Shown: one piece after another, positions 12,059 through 22,257 of the stretch | Numbering within the stretch: position 1 is the stretch's first letter | How the letters are laid out: the number at the start of each line of letters is the position of its first letter | NCBI RefSeq assembly: GCF_036226885.1 | Contig: NZ_CP109027.1 | Span: 6,510,001-6,574,000, forward strand | Reading direction: 5' to 3' | DNA from: Streptomyces sp. NBC_00663 | GTDB taxonomy: Bacteria; Actinomycetota; Actinomycetes; Streptomycetales; Streptomycetaceae | Length of the DNA stretch: 64,000 nt | Program-made: the position numbers and the translations under genes | Notes under the pieces: model-generated | Databases searched by the model: none | Told to the model about the DNA's origin: nothing | What the model saw: the letters and a program-made list of their open reading frames with translations, nothing else

Positions 12059-12325
12059 TCACGCTCCCTCCTTGAGCACCCGCGAGATCAGCCCGCGCTG
12101 CTCCTCGGTGAGCCGGGGGTCGGCCGCGTAGACCGTCCTCCCGTCGACCGTGATCTCGTAGCTGAACCCGTCGGGGACCCCGACGGGCGGGGTGTGCCGC
12201 CCGTCGGTGATCGCCTTCTCGGCCAGGGCCCGCCATTCGTGAGCGTCGGGCCGCCCCGAGGTGTCCACCTCGGCGCTGCGCTCGATGCCCGCGAATCCGC
12301 CCGTACGCCTCACTCGAATACGCAT
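12059..12325 (-). CDS. Emfourin-type protealysin inhibitor
   Basis: 88 residues beginning MRIRVRRTGGFAGIERSAEV, the characteristic start of emfourin-like inhibitors of M4 protealysin-type metalloproteases (a basic beta strand then GGFAG). The middle YEITVDGRTVYAADPRLTEE gives the second strand pair. It has no signal peptide and lies 35 bp downstream of an M4 protease gene on the same strand. The expected role is tight inhibition of that protease inside the cell or at release. Confidence 0.8.
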   Translation of the reverse strand: MRIRVRRTGGFAGIERSAEVDTSGRPDAHEWRALAEKAITDGRHTPPVGVPDGFSYEITVDGRTVYAADPRLTEEQRGLISRVLKEGA

Positions 12326-12360
12326 GGATCTCTTCTAGTACGGAACGCCGGCGTACGGAA

Positions 12361-13434
12361 CTACGCCGTGCGCACCCCGACCTGCTCCCATGCCTTCAGC
12401 ACGGCCTGAAGCTCCTCGCCCTCCTGGTAGCGGGCCTTGGCCGCCGCCACCGTCAGGGTCGCGAAGTCCGTGAACAGGGCGTCCTTCTTCAGCTCGCCGC
12501 CGGTCAGGACGTCGTACCAGATCTGTCCCGCCCGCTCCCAGGCATGGCCGCCGAGGGTGGTGGCGGCGAGGTAGAAGGCGTGGTTGGGGATGCCGGAGTT
12601 GATGTGGACGCCGCCGTTGTCGCGGCCGGTGCGGACGAAGTCGTCCATGGTCGCGGGCTGCGGGTCCTTGCCGAGGACGTCGTCGTCGTACGCCGTGCCC
12701 GGCTCCTTCATGGAGCGCAGGGCCTTGCCCGTGACGCGCGGGGCGAGGAGACCGGCGCCGATCAGCCAGTCGGCCTCGGCGGCGGTCTGGCCGAGCGTGT
12801 ACTGCTTGATGAGGGAGCCGAAGACATCGGACATCGACTCGTTGAGCGCGCCGGGCTGGCCGAAGTAGGACAGGTTGGCGGTGTGCTGTGTGACGCCGTG
12901 GGTGAGCTCGTGGCCGATGACGTCGATCGGGATGGTGAAGTCGAGGAAGATCTCGCCGTCCCCGTCGCCGAACACCATCTGCTCGCCGTTCCAGAAGGCG
13001 TTGTTGTAGTCCCTGTCGTAGTGGACCGTCGCGTCGAGCGGGAGGCCGTTCGCGTCGATGGAGTCGCGCTCGTACGCCTTCAGGTAGAGCTCGAAGGTGG
13101 CGCCGAGGCCCGCGTAGGCGCGGTTGACCGTGGCGTCCTTGCCGGGTTCCGAGCCCTCGGCGCGGACCTTCTTGCCGGGCAGCTCGGTGCGGTGCCGGGC
13201 GTCGTAGAGGGTGCGGTGCGGCTTCCCGGCCTCCGCGCCGGGCGGCGCGGCGACGGAGGGGGCGCCGACGACCGTGGTCAGCCGGCGGTGGGTGCGCTCG
13301 AAGGCGTCGCGCTCCAGGGTCCTGCGGGCGGGATCGGCGAGCGCGGGATCCTCGGCCCGGGCGAGCCTGTCGAGGACGTGAGGCGGTACGACGGTGCAGA
13401 AGACGGGCTCGAAGCCCCCGTTGGTCTTCGTCAT
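12361..13434 (-). CDS. M4 family metalloprotease, protealysin-like
   Basis: 357 residues. The zinc motif HELTHGVTQH (HExxH) is followed about 20 residues on by NESMSD with the third ligand Glu. The N-terminus has no signal peptide; instead it carries the short propeptide motif CTVVPPHVLDRL typical of protealysins (PPxxL). The start ATG at 13434 is spaced 8 nt from AAGGG; an upstream GTG is too close to it. Protealysin-like proteases are made as cytoplasmic zymogens and act on actin-like or outer proteins in other bacteria; the substrate here is unknown. The emfourin gene follows in the same operon. Confidence 0.9.
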   Translation of the reverse strand: MTKTNGGFEPVFCTVVPPHVLDRLARAEDPALADPARRTLERDAFERTHRRLTTVVGAPSVAAPPGAEAGKPHRTLYDARHRTELPGKKVRAEGSEPGKDATVNRAYAGLGATFELYLKAYERDSIDANGLPLDATVHYDRDYNNAFWNGEQMVFGDGDGEIFLDFTIPIDVIGHELTHGVTQHTANLSYFGQPGALNESMSDVFGSLIKQYTLGQTAAEADWLIGAGLLAPRVTGKALRSMKEPGTAYDDDVLGKDPQPATMDDFVRTGRDNGGVHINSGIPNHAFYLAATTLGGHAWERAGQIWYDVLTGGELKKDALFTDFATLTVAAAKARYQEGEELQAVLKAWEQVGVRTA

Positions 13435-13648
13435 GCCCGGCACCCTTGCACTGTGTTATGCCGGTGTCACTACCCGCAACCATGATTGGTGAAATATGCG
13501 GACAGCGGGGCGCACGCTCCGTGACGAAGTGGTATGACGAAGTGGCGTGGCGCACTTTTTGTCCGGTTCTCTGTTATTCGTCCCCCGGGTCCCGCATGCT
13601 GATACAGCGCCCCGCATCCGAACCGGCTCGGCTAGCATGCTTCGCATC

Positions 13649-15498
<1,850 letters not shown>

Positions 15499-15523
15499 GA
15501 GGGTGCCGCGCGGGGTTGTGTTT

Positions 15524-15570
15524 CGGCTGCGGGTTCGTCGTGGCTGGTCGCGCAGTTCCCCGCGCCCCTG
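15524..15570. repeat. Streptomyces intergenic repeat, copy 2
   Basis: This shares the core GGCTGGTCGCGCAGTTCCCC plus GCGCCCCT with the copies at 3733 and 46865, preceded by a CGGCTGCGGGTTCGTCGT stretch. It lies 25 bp after the leuA stop. Confidence 0.8.
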
Positions 15571-15599
15571 AAAAGCCTCCATCGCACCCCGTGCTCTCA

Positions 15600-15631
15600 G
15601 GCCCCGTCCGCTGTGTCTCGCGGGCGGGGCC
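15600..15631 (+). terminator. Stem-loop terminator after leuA
   Basis: A 12-bp stem (GGCCCCGTCCGC with GCGGGCGGGGCC, one G-U pair) and an 8-nt loop, followed by a T-containing stretch (CGTGTGTTT). It lies about 100 bp after leuA and before the next gene. Confidence 0.65.
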
Positions 15632-15762
15632 CGTGTGTTTCCGGCCATCTCGCTGTGCAGGTCACGGAAAGGTCTCGTCCAGGGTGCTGACTGGGCCTGC
15701 CTGATGTGGCTAACATCACGCCAGCGCGGCGATGTTGCCGCGCGGTTACGCGGAGGTGTGAC

Positions 15763-16458
15763 GTGCTGCCAGGACGGGGACGAAACGACCGTGCCGCCAG
15801 GCCTGCGCGCATGCTGGGCACGCGTACCGCGTGGACGCCCGTGGGCGACGGGGAGTTCTTCTGCCCCGGCTGCGGCGGGGACCGCAACTACCAGCGGCTG
15901 ACCGGCCGGCGCCGCTTCACCCTCCTCGGTGTCCCGGTCCTGCCGCGCGGCGAGACCGGGCCGGTCGTCGAATGCGCCGCCTGTCGCCGCCACTTCGGCA
16001 CCGACATCCTCGACCATCCGACCACCACCCGCTTCTCCGCGATGCTCCGCGACGCCGTCCACACCGTCGCCCTCGCGGTCCTCGCCGCGGGCGGCACCTG
16101 TTCGCGTACGGCCCTGGAGGCGGCCGCGTCCACGGTCCGTGCCGCCGGGTTCGACGACTGCACAGAGGACCAGCTCGGCGCGCTGGTGGAGGCGCTGGCC
16201 GCCGACACCGGGCGGGTCTTCGGCGAACCCTGCGGCGCGGGGCTGGCCATAGAGCTGCATGAGGCGCTCGATCCGCTGGCCCCGCATCTCGCACCGGCCG
16301 GGCGGGAATCGATCCTGCTCCAGGGGGCGCGCATAGCGCTCGCCGACGGCCCCTACACCCCGGCCGAGCGGGACGCGCTGGCCACGGTGGGGGCCGCCCT
16401 CACCATCTGCGCGGACGACGTGACGCGGCTGCTGGCGGCGGCGCGTACACCGTCGTAG
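15763..16458 (+). CDS. Zinc-ribbon TerB-like protein
   Basis: 231 residues from a GTG at 15763 with GGAGG 6 nt before it. Residues about 27-70 hold two CxxC pairs (FFCPGCGG and ECAACRR), a zinc ribbon. The rest is helical with the acidic pattern of the TerB/tellurite-resistance helical domain (LAIELHEALDPLAPH, then ALADGPYTPAERDALATV). Streptomyces genomes often annotate such proteins as TerB family; the biochemical role is not established. Stands alone between leuA and an MMPL gene. Confidence 0.65.
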   Translation: MLPGRGRNDRAARPARMLGTRTAWTPVGDGEFFCPGCGGDRNYQRLTGRRRFTLLGVPVLPRGETGPVVECAACRRHFGTDILDHPTTTRFSAMLRDAVHTVALAVLAAGGTCSRTALEAAASTVRAAGFDDCTEDQLGALVEALAADTGRVFGEPCGAGLAIELHEALDPLAPHLAPAGRESILLQGARIALADGPYTPAERDALATVGAALTICADDVTRLLAAARTPS

Positions 16459-16613
16459 GACCTTGATCACCGCGATTACTCCCCAGGGAGTAGTCGCAGG
16501 TGTGTGCCGCCCTCCGGAGTAACCCCCAACTCGCCCTCCCGCCCGACGAATCCGCCCCCGCCCGCCGGGAGTCTGGACACGACCCAGACACCCGACCGGA
16601 GGGAGGCCCGTCG

Positions 16614-18701
16614 ATGAGGGCCGCAAGGACATCTTCATCGCGACGGCGTGCCGTGCCCTGGGTGCTGCTCGGGCTCTGGATCGCCGTGCTGGCGTTCGCC
16701 TCGCCGTTCGCCGCCAAGCTCGCCGACGTCCAGCGGGACCGGGCCGTCGACTATCTGCCCGGCAGCGCCGACTCCACGCAGGTCGCGAAGATCCAGGACC
16801 GGCTGCCCGGCGGCGAGGCCACCGAGATGGTCGTCGTCTACCACCGCGACAGCGGACTGACCGCCGCCGACAAGGCGACCGCCGCCGAACAGATCGAGCG
16901 GATCGCCGGCGCCCACCAGCTCACCGGCCGGCCGCAGGGCGTCCCGTCCAAGGACGGCACCACCCTGATGTACCCGGTGGCGAGCACCGAGCCGGGCACC
17001 GACGAGAAGGCGCGCGACGCCCTCGTCAACGACGTACGGGACATCGCGCACGACGACGGCGGGATGAGCGTCGACGTGGGCGGCGCGGGAGCCCTCCAGA
17101 CCGACGCGGCCGAGGTGTACAACGCGCTCGGCGGACCGCTGCTCTACACCACGGCCGGGGTCGTCGCGCTGCTGCTGATCCTGATCTACCGCAGCCCGGT
17201 CCTGTGGCTGGTGCCGCTCGCCGTCGCGGGCCTCGCCGACTATCTGTCGATGGCCGTGGCGTACGGCCTCCACCAGTGGTTCGGCACCGCCGTGACCGGC
17301 GCCGGCTCCGGCATCATGACGATCCTCGTGTTCGGCGCGGGCACCGACTACGCGCTGCTGCTCGTCTCCCGCTACCGCGAGGAGCTGCGGCGCTTCGAGC
17401 GGCCGTACGACGCGATGGCCGCCGCGCTCAAGGGCTGCGGCCCGGCCGTGCTGGCCTCGTCCGGCACGGTCGCCGCGGGCCTGCTCTGCCTGCTCGCCGC
17501 CGACCTCAACTCCAGCCGCGGCATGGGCCCGCTCGGCACGGTCGGCATCCTGTGCGCACTGGCCGCGATGCTGACCCTGCTGCCCGCCCTCCTCGTGCTG
17601 CTCGGCCGCCGGGTCTTCTGGCCGCTCGTGCCGCGCTACGGCAGCACCCCCAAGGCCCGCCGGTCCCTGTTCGCCGCGATGGGCAGTTCGGCCGGGCGCC
17701 GCCCCCTGACCGTCCTCGCGGCCGGCGCGGTCCTGCTCGGCGCGCTGGCGCTCGGGGCGCTGAACCTGCCCGGCGCCCTCAAGCAGGAGGACTCCTTCAC
17801 CACCAGGCCCGACGCGGTCGCCGCCATGGAGACGCTGGCCAGGGCCTACCCTGAGCAGGGCACCCAGCCGCTCACCGTCCTCGCCCCCACCGACCGGACC
17901 GACACCGTGCTCGGCGAGGTCCGGGACACCCCCGGCGTCGCCACGGCGGAGCGCGGACGCAGCGGCGACGGCTGGACGGAGATCTCGGTCGTCGCCACCT
18001 CCGCACCCCAGTCGGCGGGCGAGACGGCGACCATCGAGGCCCTGCGCGACCGACTCGACGACGCGCTGGTCGGCGGAGCCAGCGCCCAGCAGCTCGACCT
18101 CGCGGACACCAACGCCCGCGACCGCATGATCGTCGTACCGCTCGTCCTCGTCTCGGTCCTGCTGATCCTGATCGTGCTGCTGCGGTCGGTGGTCGCGCCG
18201 CTGCTCCTGGTCGGCGCCGTGGTCGCGGTCTGGGGCGCGGCGCTCGGCATCGGCGGACTCGTCTTCGGCCCGGTGTTCGGCTTCGAGGGCACCGACCCGG
18301 GGCTCGGCCTGCTCTCCTTCGTCTTCCTGGTGGCCCTCGGCGTCGACTACGGCATCTTCCTGATGCACCGGATGCGGGAGGAGTCCCTCCAGGGCACGGA
18401 GCCGGTGGCGGCGGCCCTGACCGCGCTGCGCACGACGGGCGGGGTCATCGCCTCGGCGGGCCTGGTCCTCGCGGCGACCTTCGCGGTGCTCACCAACATG
18501 CCGCTGGTCAGCCTCGTCGAGCTGGGCTTCGTCATCGCCGTCGGTGTCCTGCTCGACACCTTCCTGGTCCGCACCTATCTGGTCACCAGCGCCGCCGTCG
18601 CGCTGCGCCGCAGGGTGTGGTGGCCGGGCGCCCTGTCCCGCGAGCCCGCGGCGCCGACCCCGCCGAGGGAACCGGAGCCCGTGGCGGTGGTGACGCACTG
18701 A
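16614..18701 (+). CDS. MMPL family RND-type transporter
   Basis: 695 residues from the ATG at 16614 (GGAGGGAGG upstream). It shows two repeats of six membrane helices with large extracellular loops, as in MmpL/RND proteins. The paired signature motifs are GAGTDYALLLVSRYREEL in the first half and LGVDYGIFLMHRMREE in the second, carrying the proton-relay Asp-Tyr pairs. MMPL proteins export lipids, siderophores or hydrophobic compounds using proton motive force. The next genes are a two-component pair, which may regulate it, although a terminator lies between. Confidence 0.9.
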   Translation: MRAARTSSSRRRAVPWVLLGLWIAVLAFASPFAAKLADVQRDRAVDYLPGSADSTQVAKIQDRLPGGEATEMVVVYHRDSGLTAADKATAAEQIERIAGAHQLTGRPQGVPSKDGTTLMYPVASTEPGTDEKARDALVNDVRDIAHDDGGMSVDVGGAGALQTDAAEVYNALGGPLLYTTAGVVALLLILIYRSPVLWLVPLAVAGLADYLSMAVAYGLHQWFGTAVTGAGSGIMTILVFGAGTDYALLLVSRYREELRRFERPYDAMAAALKGCGPAVLASSGTVAAGLLCLLAADLNSSRGMGPLGTVGILCALAAMLTLLPALLVLLGRRVFWPLVPRYGSTPKARRSLFAAMGSSAGRRPLTVLAAGAVLLGALALGALNLPGALKQEDSFTTRPDAVAAMETLARAYPEQGTQPLTVLAPTDRTDTVLGEVRDTPGVATAERGRSGDGWTEISVVATSAPQSAGETATIEALRDRLDDALVGGASAQQLDLADTNARDRMIVVPLVLVSVLLILIVLLRSVVAPLLLVGAVVAVWGAALGIGGLVFGPVFGFEGTDPGLGLLSFVFLVALGVDYGIFLMHRMREESLQGTEPVAAALTALRTTGGVIASAGLVLAATFAVLTNMPLVSLVELGFVIAVGVLLDTFLVRTYLVTSAAVALRRRVWWPGALSREPAAPTPPREPEPVAVVTH

Positions 18702-18713
18702 ACGGCACCGACC

Positions 18714-18741
18714 GGCGCCCCTCCTCTCCCGGAGGGGCGCC
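18714..18741 (+). terminator. Stem-loop terminator after the MMPL gene
   Basis: A perfect 11-bp stem, GGCGCCCCTCC with GGAGGGGCGCC, and a 6-nt loop, 12 bp after the MMPL stop and before the kinase start. It lacks a T tract, as usual for Streptomyces. Confidence 0.65.
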
Positions 18742-18763
18742 GTTCCGGCGGAGGATGGGCCCC

Positions 18764-20008
18764 ATGCATCTCACCACGGTCCCGGTGCGGCCACGCCTGG
18801 GCGAACGCGTCGTGGCGGCGCTCACCCGCGACCCCAGGACCGCGCCGCACGCCACCCGCAACGACGCGGTGCTGGCGGCCGTACTCGCCGTACTCGCCGC
18901 GATCCTCGCGGCCTTCACCGACACCCTCCGCCACCCCGACGCCCTGGGCTGGACGCTGCTGATCGCCGCCCATGTGCCGCTGGTGTGGCGCAGGCGGCGA
19001 CCGCTGCTCGTGCTCGCCGCGGTGGTGGTGCTCGTCATCCCGTACCACGCTCTCGACAACAACCACGGCGCGCCCGTCCCCGCCTCGCTCGTCGCGCTGT
19101 ACACGGTCACCGTCACCCAGCGCCCCCTCCGCTCGATCCTGGTCGGCGCCGCGGGCCTCGCCGTCTCCCTGACCGTGATGCTCACCTTCGGCGAGCACAA
19201 ACAGGCGGCCGACCTGGTGCGCACCTACGGCTGGGTGCTCGCCGTCCTCTTCATCGGCATCGACGTCCGCTACTACCGCCAGTACGTCGCTTCCCTCGTC
19301 GAACGCGCCGAACGCGCCGAACGCACCCGCGAGGAGGAGGCGCGCCGCCGGGTCGCCGAGGAACGCCTGCGCATCGCCCGCGACCTGCACGACCTCCTCG
19401 CCCACACCATCACCCTGATCGGCGTCCAGACCTCGGTGGCCGCGCACGTCCTGTCCGCCGACCCCGAACGCCTGGACCGCGAGACGATCGCCAAGGCCCT
19501 CAACGACATCGCCGACACCTGCCGCACCGCCCGCGGCGAGTTGCGTACGACGCTGGAGGTGCTGCGCGAACAGGGCGCCGCCGCCGCGGAGACACGCGGC
19601 CCGCTGCCCGGCCTCGACGGCGTCCCCGACCTGGTGGAGGCGGCCCGGCTGGCAGGCGCACGGGTCACCCAGACCGTACGGACCGGCGAGACCCCGCCCG
19701 CCGTGGGCGCCGCGGCCTACCGCATCGTGCAGGAGGCCCTGACGAACGCGGTGCGGCACGCGGGGGCGGAGCCGGCGGTGCGGGTGGAGGTGTACGAGGA
19801 GCAGGGCGCTCTCCGGCTGGCCGTCACGGACGACGGGGCGGGCGCCACCGGCTCCGGGAGTTCCTCGGCCGGCGGCTTCGGGCTGGTCGGGATGCGGGAG
19901 AGGGCCCGCAGCGTGGGTGGCACACTCGACGCGGGGCCACGGGCCGGAGGCGGCTTCGAGGTGACGGCGGTGCTGCCGCTCAGGGGTGCTCTGGAGGGGG
20001 CCGGATGA
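18764..20008 (+). CDS. Sensor histidine kinase (HisKA_3, NarL-partner type)
   Basis: 414 residues. The N-terminal about 160 residues hold four or five membrane helices with little outside the membrane, so it probably senses the membrane state. The dimerisation/phosphoacceptor H-box is EERLRIARDLHDLLAHTITL (His in DLHDLLAH), and the ATPase domain follows with the N-box EALTNAVRHAG and G-box GFGLVGMRERA. The ATG follows GGAGG. Its stop overlaps the start of the response regulator by 4 nt (ATGA). Confidence 0.92.
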   Translation: MHLTTVPVRPRLGERVVAALTRDPRTAPHATRNDAVLAAVLAVLAAILAAFTDTLRHPDALGWTLLIAAHVPLVWRRRRPLLVLAAVVVLVIPYHALDNNHGAPVPASLVALYTVTVTQRPLRSILVGAAGLAVSLTVMLTFGEHKQAADLVRTYGWVLAVLFIGIDVRYYRQYVASLVERAERAERTREEEARRRVAEERLRIARDLHDLLAHTITLIGVQTSVAAHVLSADPERLDRETIAKALNDIADTCRTARGELRTTLEVLREQGAAAAETRGPLPGLDGVPDLVEAARLAGARVTQTVRTGETPPAVGAAAYRIVQEALTNAVRHAGAEPAVRVEVYEEQGALRLAVTDDGAGATGSGSSSAGGFGLVGMRERARSVGGTLDAGPRAGGGFEVTAVLPLRGALEGAG

Positions 20009-20691
20009 CGATCCGCGTACTGCTGGCGGACGACCAGAGGCTCGTACGGGCCGCGTTCGCGATGCTCGTCGAGTCGGCGGGGGACATGGAGGTCGTGGGC
20101 GAGGCGGGCACCGGCCGGGAGGCGGTGGAACTGGCCCGGGGCTCGCGTGCGGACCTGATCGTGATGGACATCCGGATGCCGGACCTGGACGGCATCGAGG
20201 CGACCCGGCTGATCGCGGCGGATCCCGACCTGGCCGGGGTGAAGGTGCTGGTCCTCACGACCTACGACACCGACGAGAACATCGTGGAGGCGCTCCGGGC
20301 GGGGGCGTCGGGATTCCTGGTGAAGGACACCAGACCGGCGGAGATGCTGGAGGCGATCCGGACGGTGGCGGCGGGGGAGTCACTGCTGTCGCCGGGGCCG
20401 ACGGCGCGGTTGATCGCACGGCTGCTGAGCAGCCCGACAGCCACGGCCCCCACGTCGGGCGGGCCGGAGTGCCTGTCCGAGCGGGAGCGGGAAGTGCTGA
20501 TGCTGGTGGGCCGGGGACTCAACAACACCGAGATCGGCGACGCGCTGGGCTTGAGCCCGCTGACCGCGAAGACCCATGTCAGCCGGATCATGGGCAAGTT
20601 GGGGGCCAGGGACCGGGCACAGCTGGTGATCGTGGCGTACGAGTCCGGGATGGTTACACCCGGGACACTCCCGACGAGGCCCGCCCAGTAG
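20005..20691 (+). CDS. NarL/LuxR-family response regulator
   Basis: 228 residues. The receiver domain (1-120) has the acidic pair LLADDQ, the phosphorylation Asp in LIVMDIRMPDLDG, the Thr in VLTTYD and Lys in FLVKD. The C-terminal LuxR-type helix-turn-helix is LSEREREVLMLVGRGLNNTE then LSPLTAKTHVSRIMGKLG. It is coupled translationally to the kinase. It could control the adjacent MMPL exporter, which is inference. Confidence 0.93.
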   Translation: MTIRVLLADDQRLVRAAFAMLVESAGDMEVVGEAGTGREAVELARGSRADLIVMDIRMPDLDGIEATRLIAADPDLAGVKVLVLTTYDTDENIVEALRAGASGFLVKDTRPAEMLEAIRTVAAGESLLSPGPTARLIARLLSSPTATAPTSGGPECLSEREREVLMLVGRGLNNTEIGDALGLSPLTAKTHVSRIMGKLGARDRAQLVIVAYESGMVTPGTLPTRPAQ

Positions 20692-20700
20692 CCACCCCCG

Positions 20701-21636
20701 CTACAACAGCCCCGCCCCCGCCAGGAACCTTCCCACCTCCGCGACCTCCCCCTCCGACAAACCCACCTGAGGCTCAGCGGTCACCGGGCATGTGATGACC
20801 CCTCGCAGGTACAGCGCCGCCTTGAACGCCCCCAGTGCCGCCGATGACGCCCCCATCCGCCCGGGGGCGCCGACCTTCACCATGCCGAACAGCCCGCACA
20901 ACCGGTCCTGTTCGGCCCGGGCCGTGACCCAGTCGCCCGCCTTGCAGAGTTGGTACAGGCGGACGTAGCCCTCCGGGTCCACGTTCGCCAGGCCGGGCAC
21001 CGCCCCGTGCGCGCCCGCCGCCAGTGCCGAGTCGACGAACAGTTCGGAACCGGTCAACGCCGAGAAGCCGGTGAGGTCGGAGTGGGCCCGTAGGCCCCGC
21101 AGCACGTCACGGAATGACGCCAGGTCGCCGCTGGAGTCCTTCAGGCCCGCCAGCACCCCCTCCGCCGCCAGTTCCAGCACCACCTCGCCGGGGAGTTTGG
21201 TGTGGACGCCGCTCGGGAGGTCGTAGGCGATGACCGGGAGCTCGCTCGCCGCCGCGAGGAGGCGGTAGTGGCGGGCGATCTCGGCGGGGTGGGTGCGGGT
21301 GTAGAAGGGCGCCGTCGCCACCACCGCGTCCGCGCCCGCCGCCGTCACCGCCCGGACATGCTCCAGGACCCTCGGCGTGGTCATGTCGATCACCCCGGCC
21401 AGCACCGGCAGCCGCCCGCCCACCTGGTCCGTCACCGCCCGCACCACCAACTCCCGCTGCCCGTCCGTGAGATACGCCGCCTCCGACGACGTACCGAGCA
21501 CGAACAGCCCGTGCACCCCGGCTCCCAGCAGGTGGTCGACGAGGCTGAGCAGCGAGGGGACGTCCACCTCGCCGTCCGGCGTCAGCGGGGTGCACACAGG
21601 TGGTACGACGCCGGTCAGCGGGGCGGGGACGGTCAT
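20701..21636 (-). CDS. Dihydrodipicolinate synthase/NAL family aldolase
   Basis: 311 residues. It is a TIM-barrel class I aldolase of the DapA/NanA family: the N-terminal GTSSEAAYLT replaces the GTTGE block, the Schiff-base lysine is in AGLKDSSGD, and the Tyr of the YxxP segment is present as AYDLPSG. The divergence from DapA consensus suggests a keto-acid or sugar-acid lyase rather than the lysine pathway enzyme. The ATG at 21636 follows GGGAGCC. Convergent with the response regulator gene, 9 bp apart. Confidence 0.8.
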   Translation of the reverse strand: MTVPAPLTGVVPPVCTPLTPDGEVDVPSLLSLVDHLLGAGVHGLFVLGTSSEAAYLTDGQRELVVRAVTDQVGGRLPVLAGVIDMTTPRVLEHVRAVTAAGADAVVATAPFYTRTHPAEIARHYRLLAAASELPVIAYDLPSGVHTKLPGEVVLELAAEGVLAGLKDSSGDLASFRDVLRGLRAHSDLTGFSALTGSELFVDSALAAGAHGAVPGLANVDPEGYVRLYQLCKAGDWVTARAEQDRLCGLFGMVKVGAPGRMGASSAALGAFKAALYLRGVITCPVTAEPQVGLSEGEVAEVGRFLAGAGLL

Positions 21637-21813
21637 GAGGGCTCCCTGTCGTCGGTCTGCACGGGTGCGGTGAGCCGGGCCGCGATCGCCACGCCGGCCG
21701 GCCGGCCGCACGTTCTCGCGGGAGATCTTCCCCGTTCCGCGAACTCGACCCCGCCGAGGCGAGGGACGTGATGCGCTGGGCGGCGGAGGCGGTGCTGCGA
21801 GAGGCGGAGGGGC

Positions 21814-22257
21814 ATGACAGGGGCTGAGTGGGAGGCGGGTGCGGGCGGCGTCCTGCGGCTGCCGTCGGGGAGGCTGGTGCGCGGCCGGGGCCTGCGGCAC
21901 CCCCTTCCGCCGGGGGCACCGAACCCCTCGTACGGCCTCTATCTCCTCGGGAACCGGCCCCCGCCCGTCCCCTGGGAGTCGCGCTGGCTGCGCTGGCCCG
22001 ACTTCCGGCTGCCCGCCGATCGCGCGGACGCCCGCGACGCGCTCGCCGAGGTGTGGGAGCGGGCCGCGGGCGAGCGCGTCGAGGTCGCGTGCGGAGGCGG
22101 ACGCGGGCGTACGGGGACGGCGCTGGCGTGTCTGGCCGTGCTGGACGGCGTACCGCCCGCCGAGGCCGTCGCGTACGTCCGTGCGCACTACCACCGGGGT
22201 GCGGTGGAGACGCCCTGGCAGCGGCGTTATGTGCGGCGGTTCAGGGTCGTCCGGTGA
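21814..22257 (+). CDS. Small protein-tyrosine-phosphatase-like protein
   Basis: 147 residues. The phosphatase P-loop is VACGGGRGRTGTAL: a C-x5-R signature (CGGGRGR) followed by TG, as in dual-specificity/tyrosine phosphatases. A WPDF segment about 35 residues earlier may supply the general-acid Asp. It has no signal peptide or membrane helix. The ATG follows GGCGGAGGGGC. It overlaps the 3' end of the convergent beta-lactamase by 17 bp. The substrate is unknown. Confidence 0.7.
   Translation: MTGAEWEAGAGGVLRLPSGRLVRGRGLRHPLPPGAPNPSYGLYLLGNRPPPVPWESRWLRWPDFRLPADRADARDALAEVWERAAGERVEVACGGGRGRTGTALACLAVLDGVPPAEAVAYVRAHYHRGAVETPWQRRYVRRFRVVR

Noticed and set aside
16635-18698. 687-codon minus-strand frame under the MMPL gene
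   Set aside because: Full antisense to a gene with clear transporter motifs; composition unlike a protein.
21639-21826. Open frame ending FRELDPAEARDVMRWAAEAV before the phosphatase-like gene
   Set aside because: The C-terminal part looks protein-like, but there is no usable start codon upstream; only an 18-codon frame from the ATG at 21771 remains. It may be a gene remnant, but I cannot support it.
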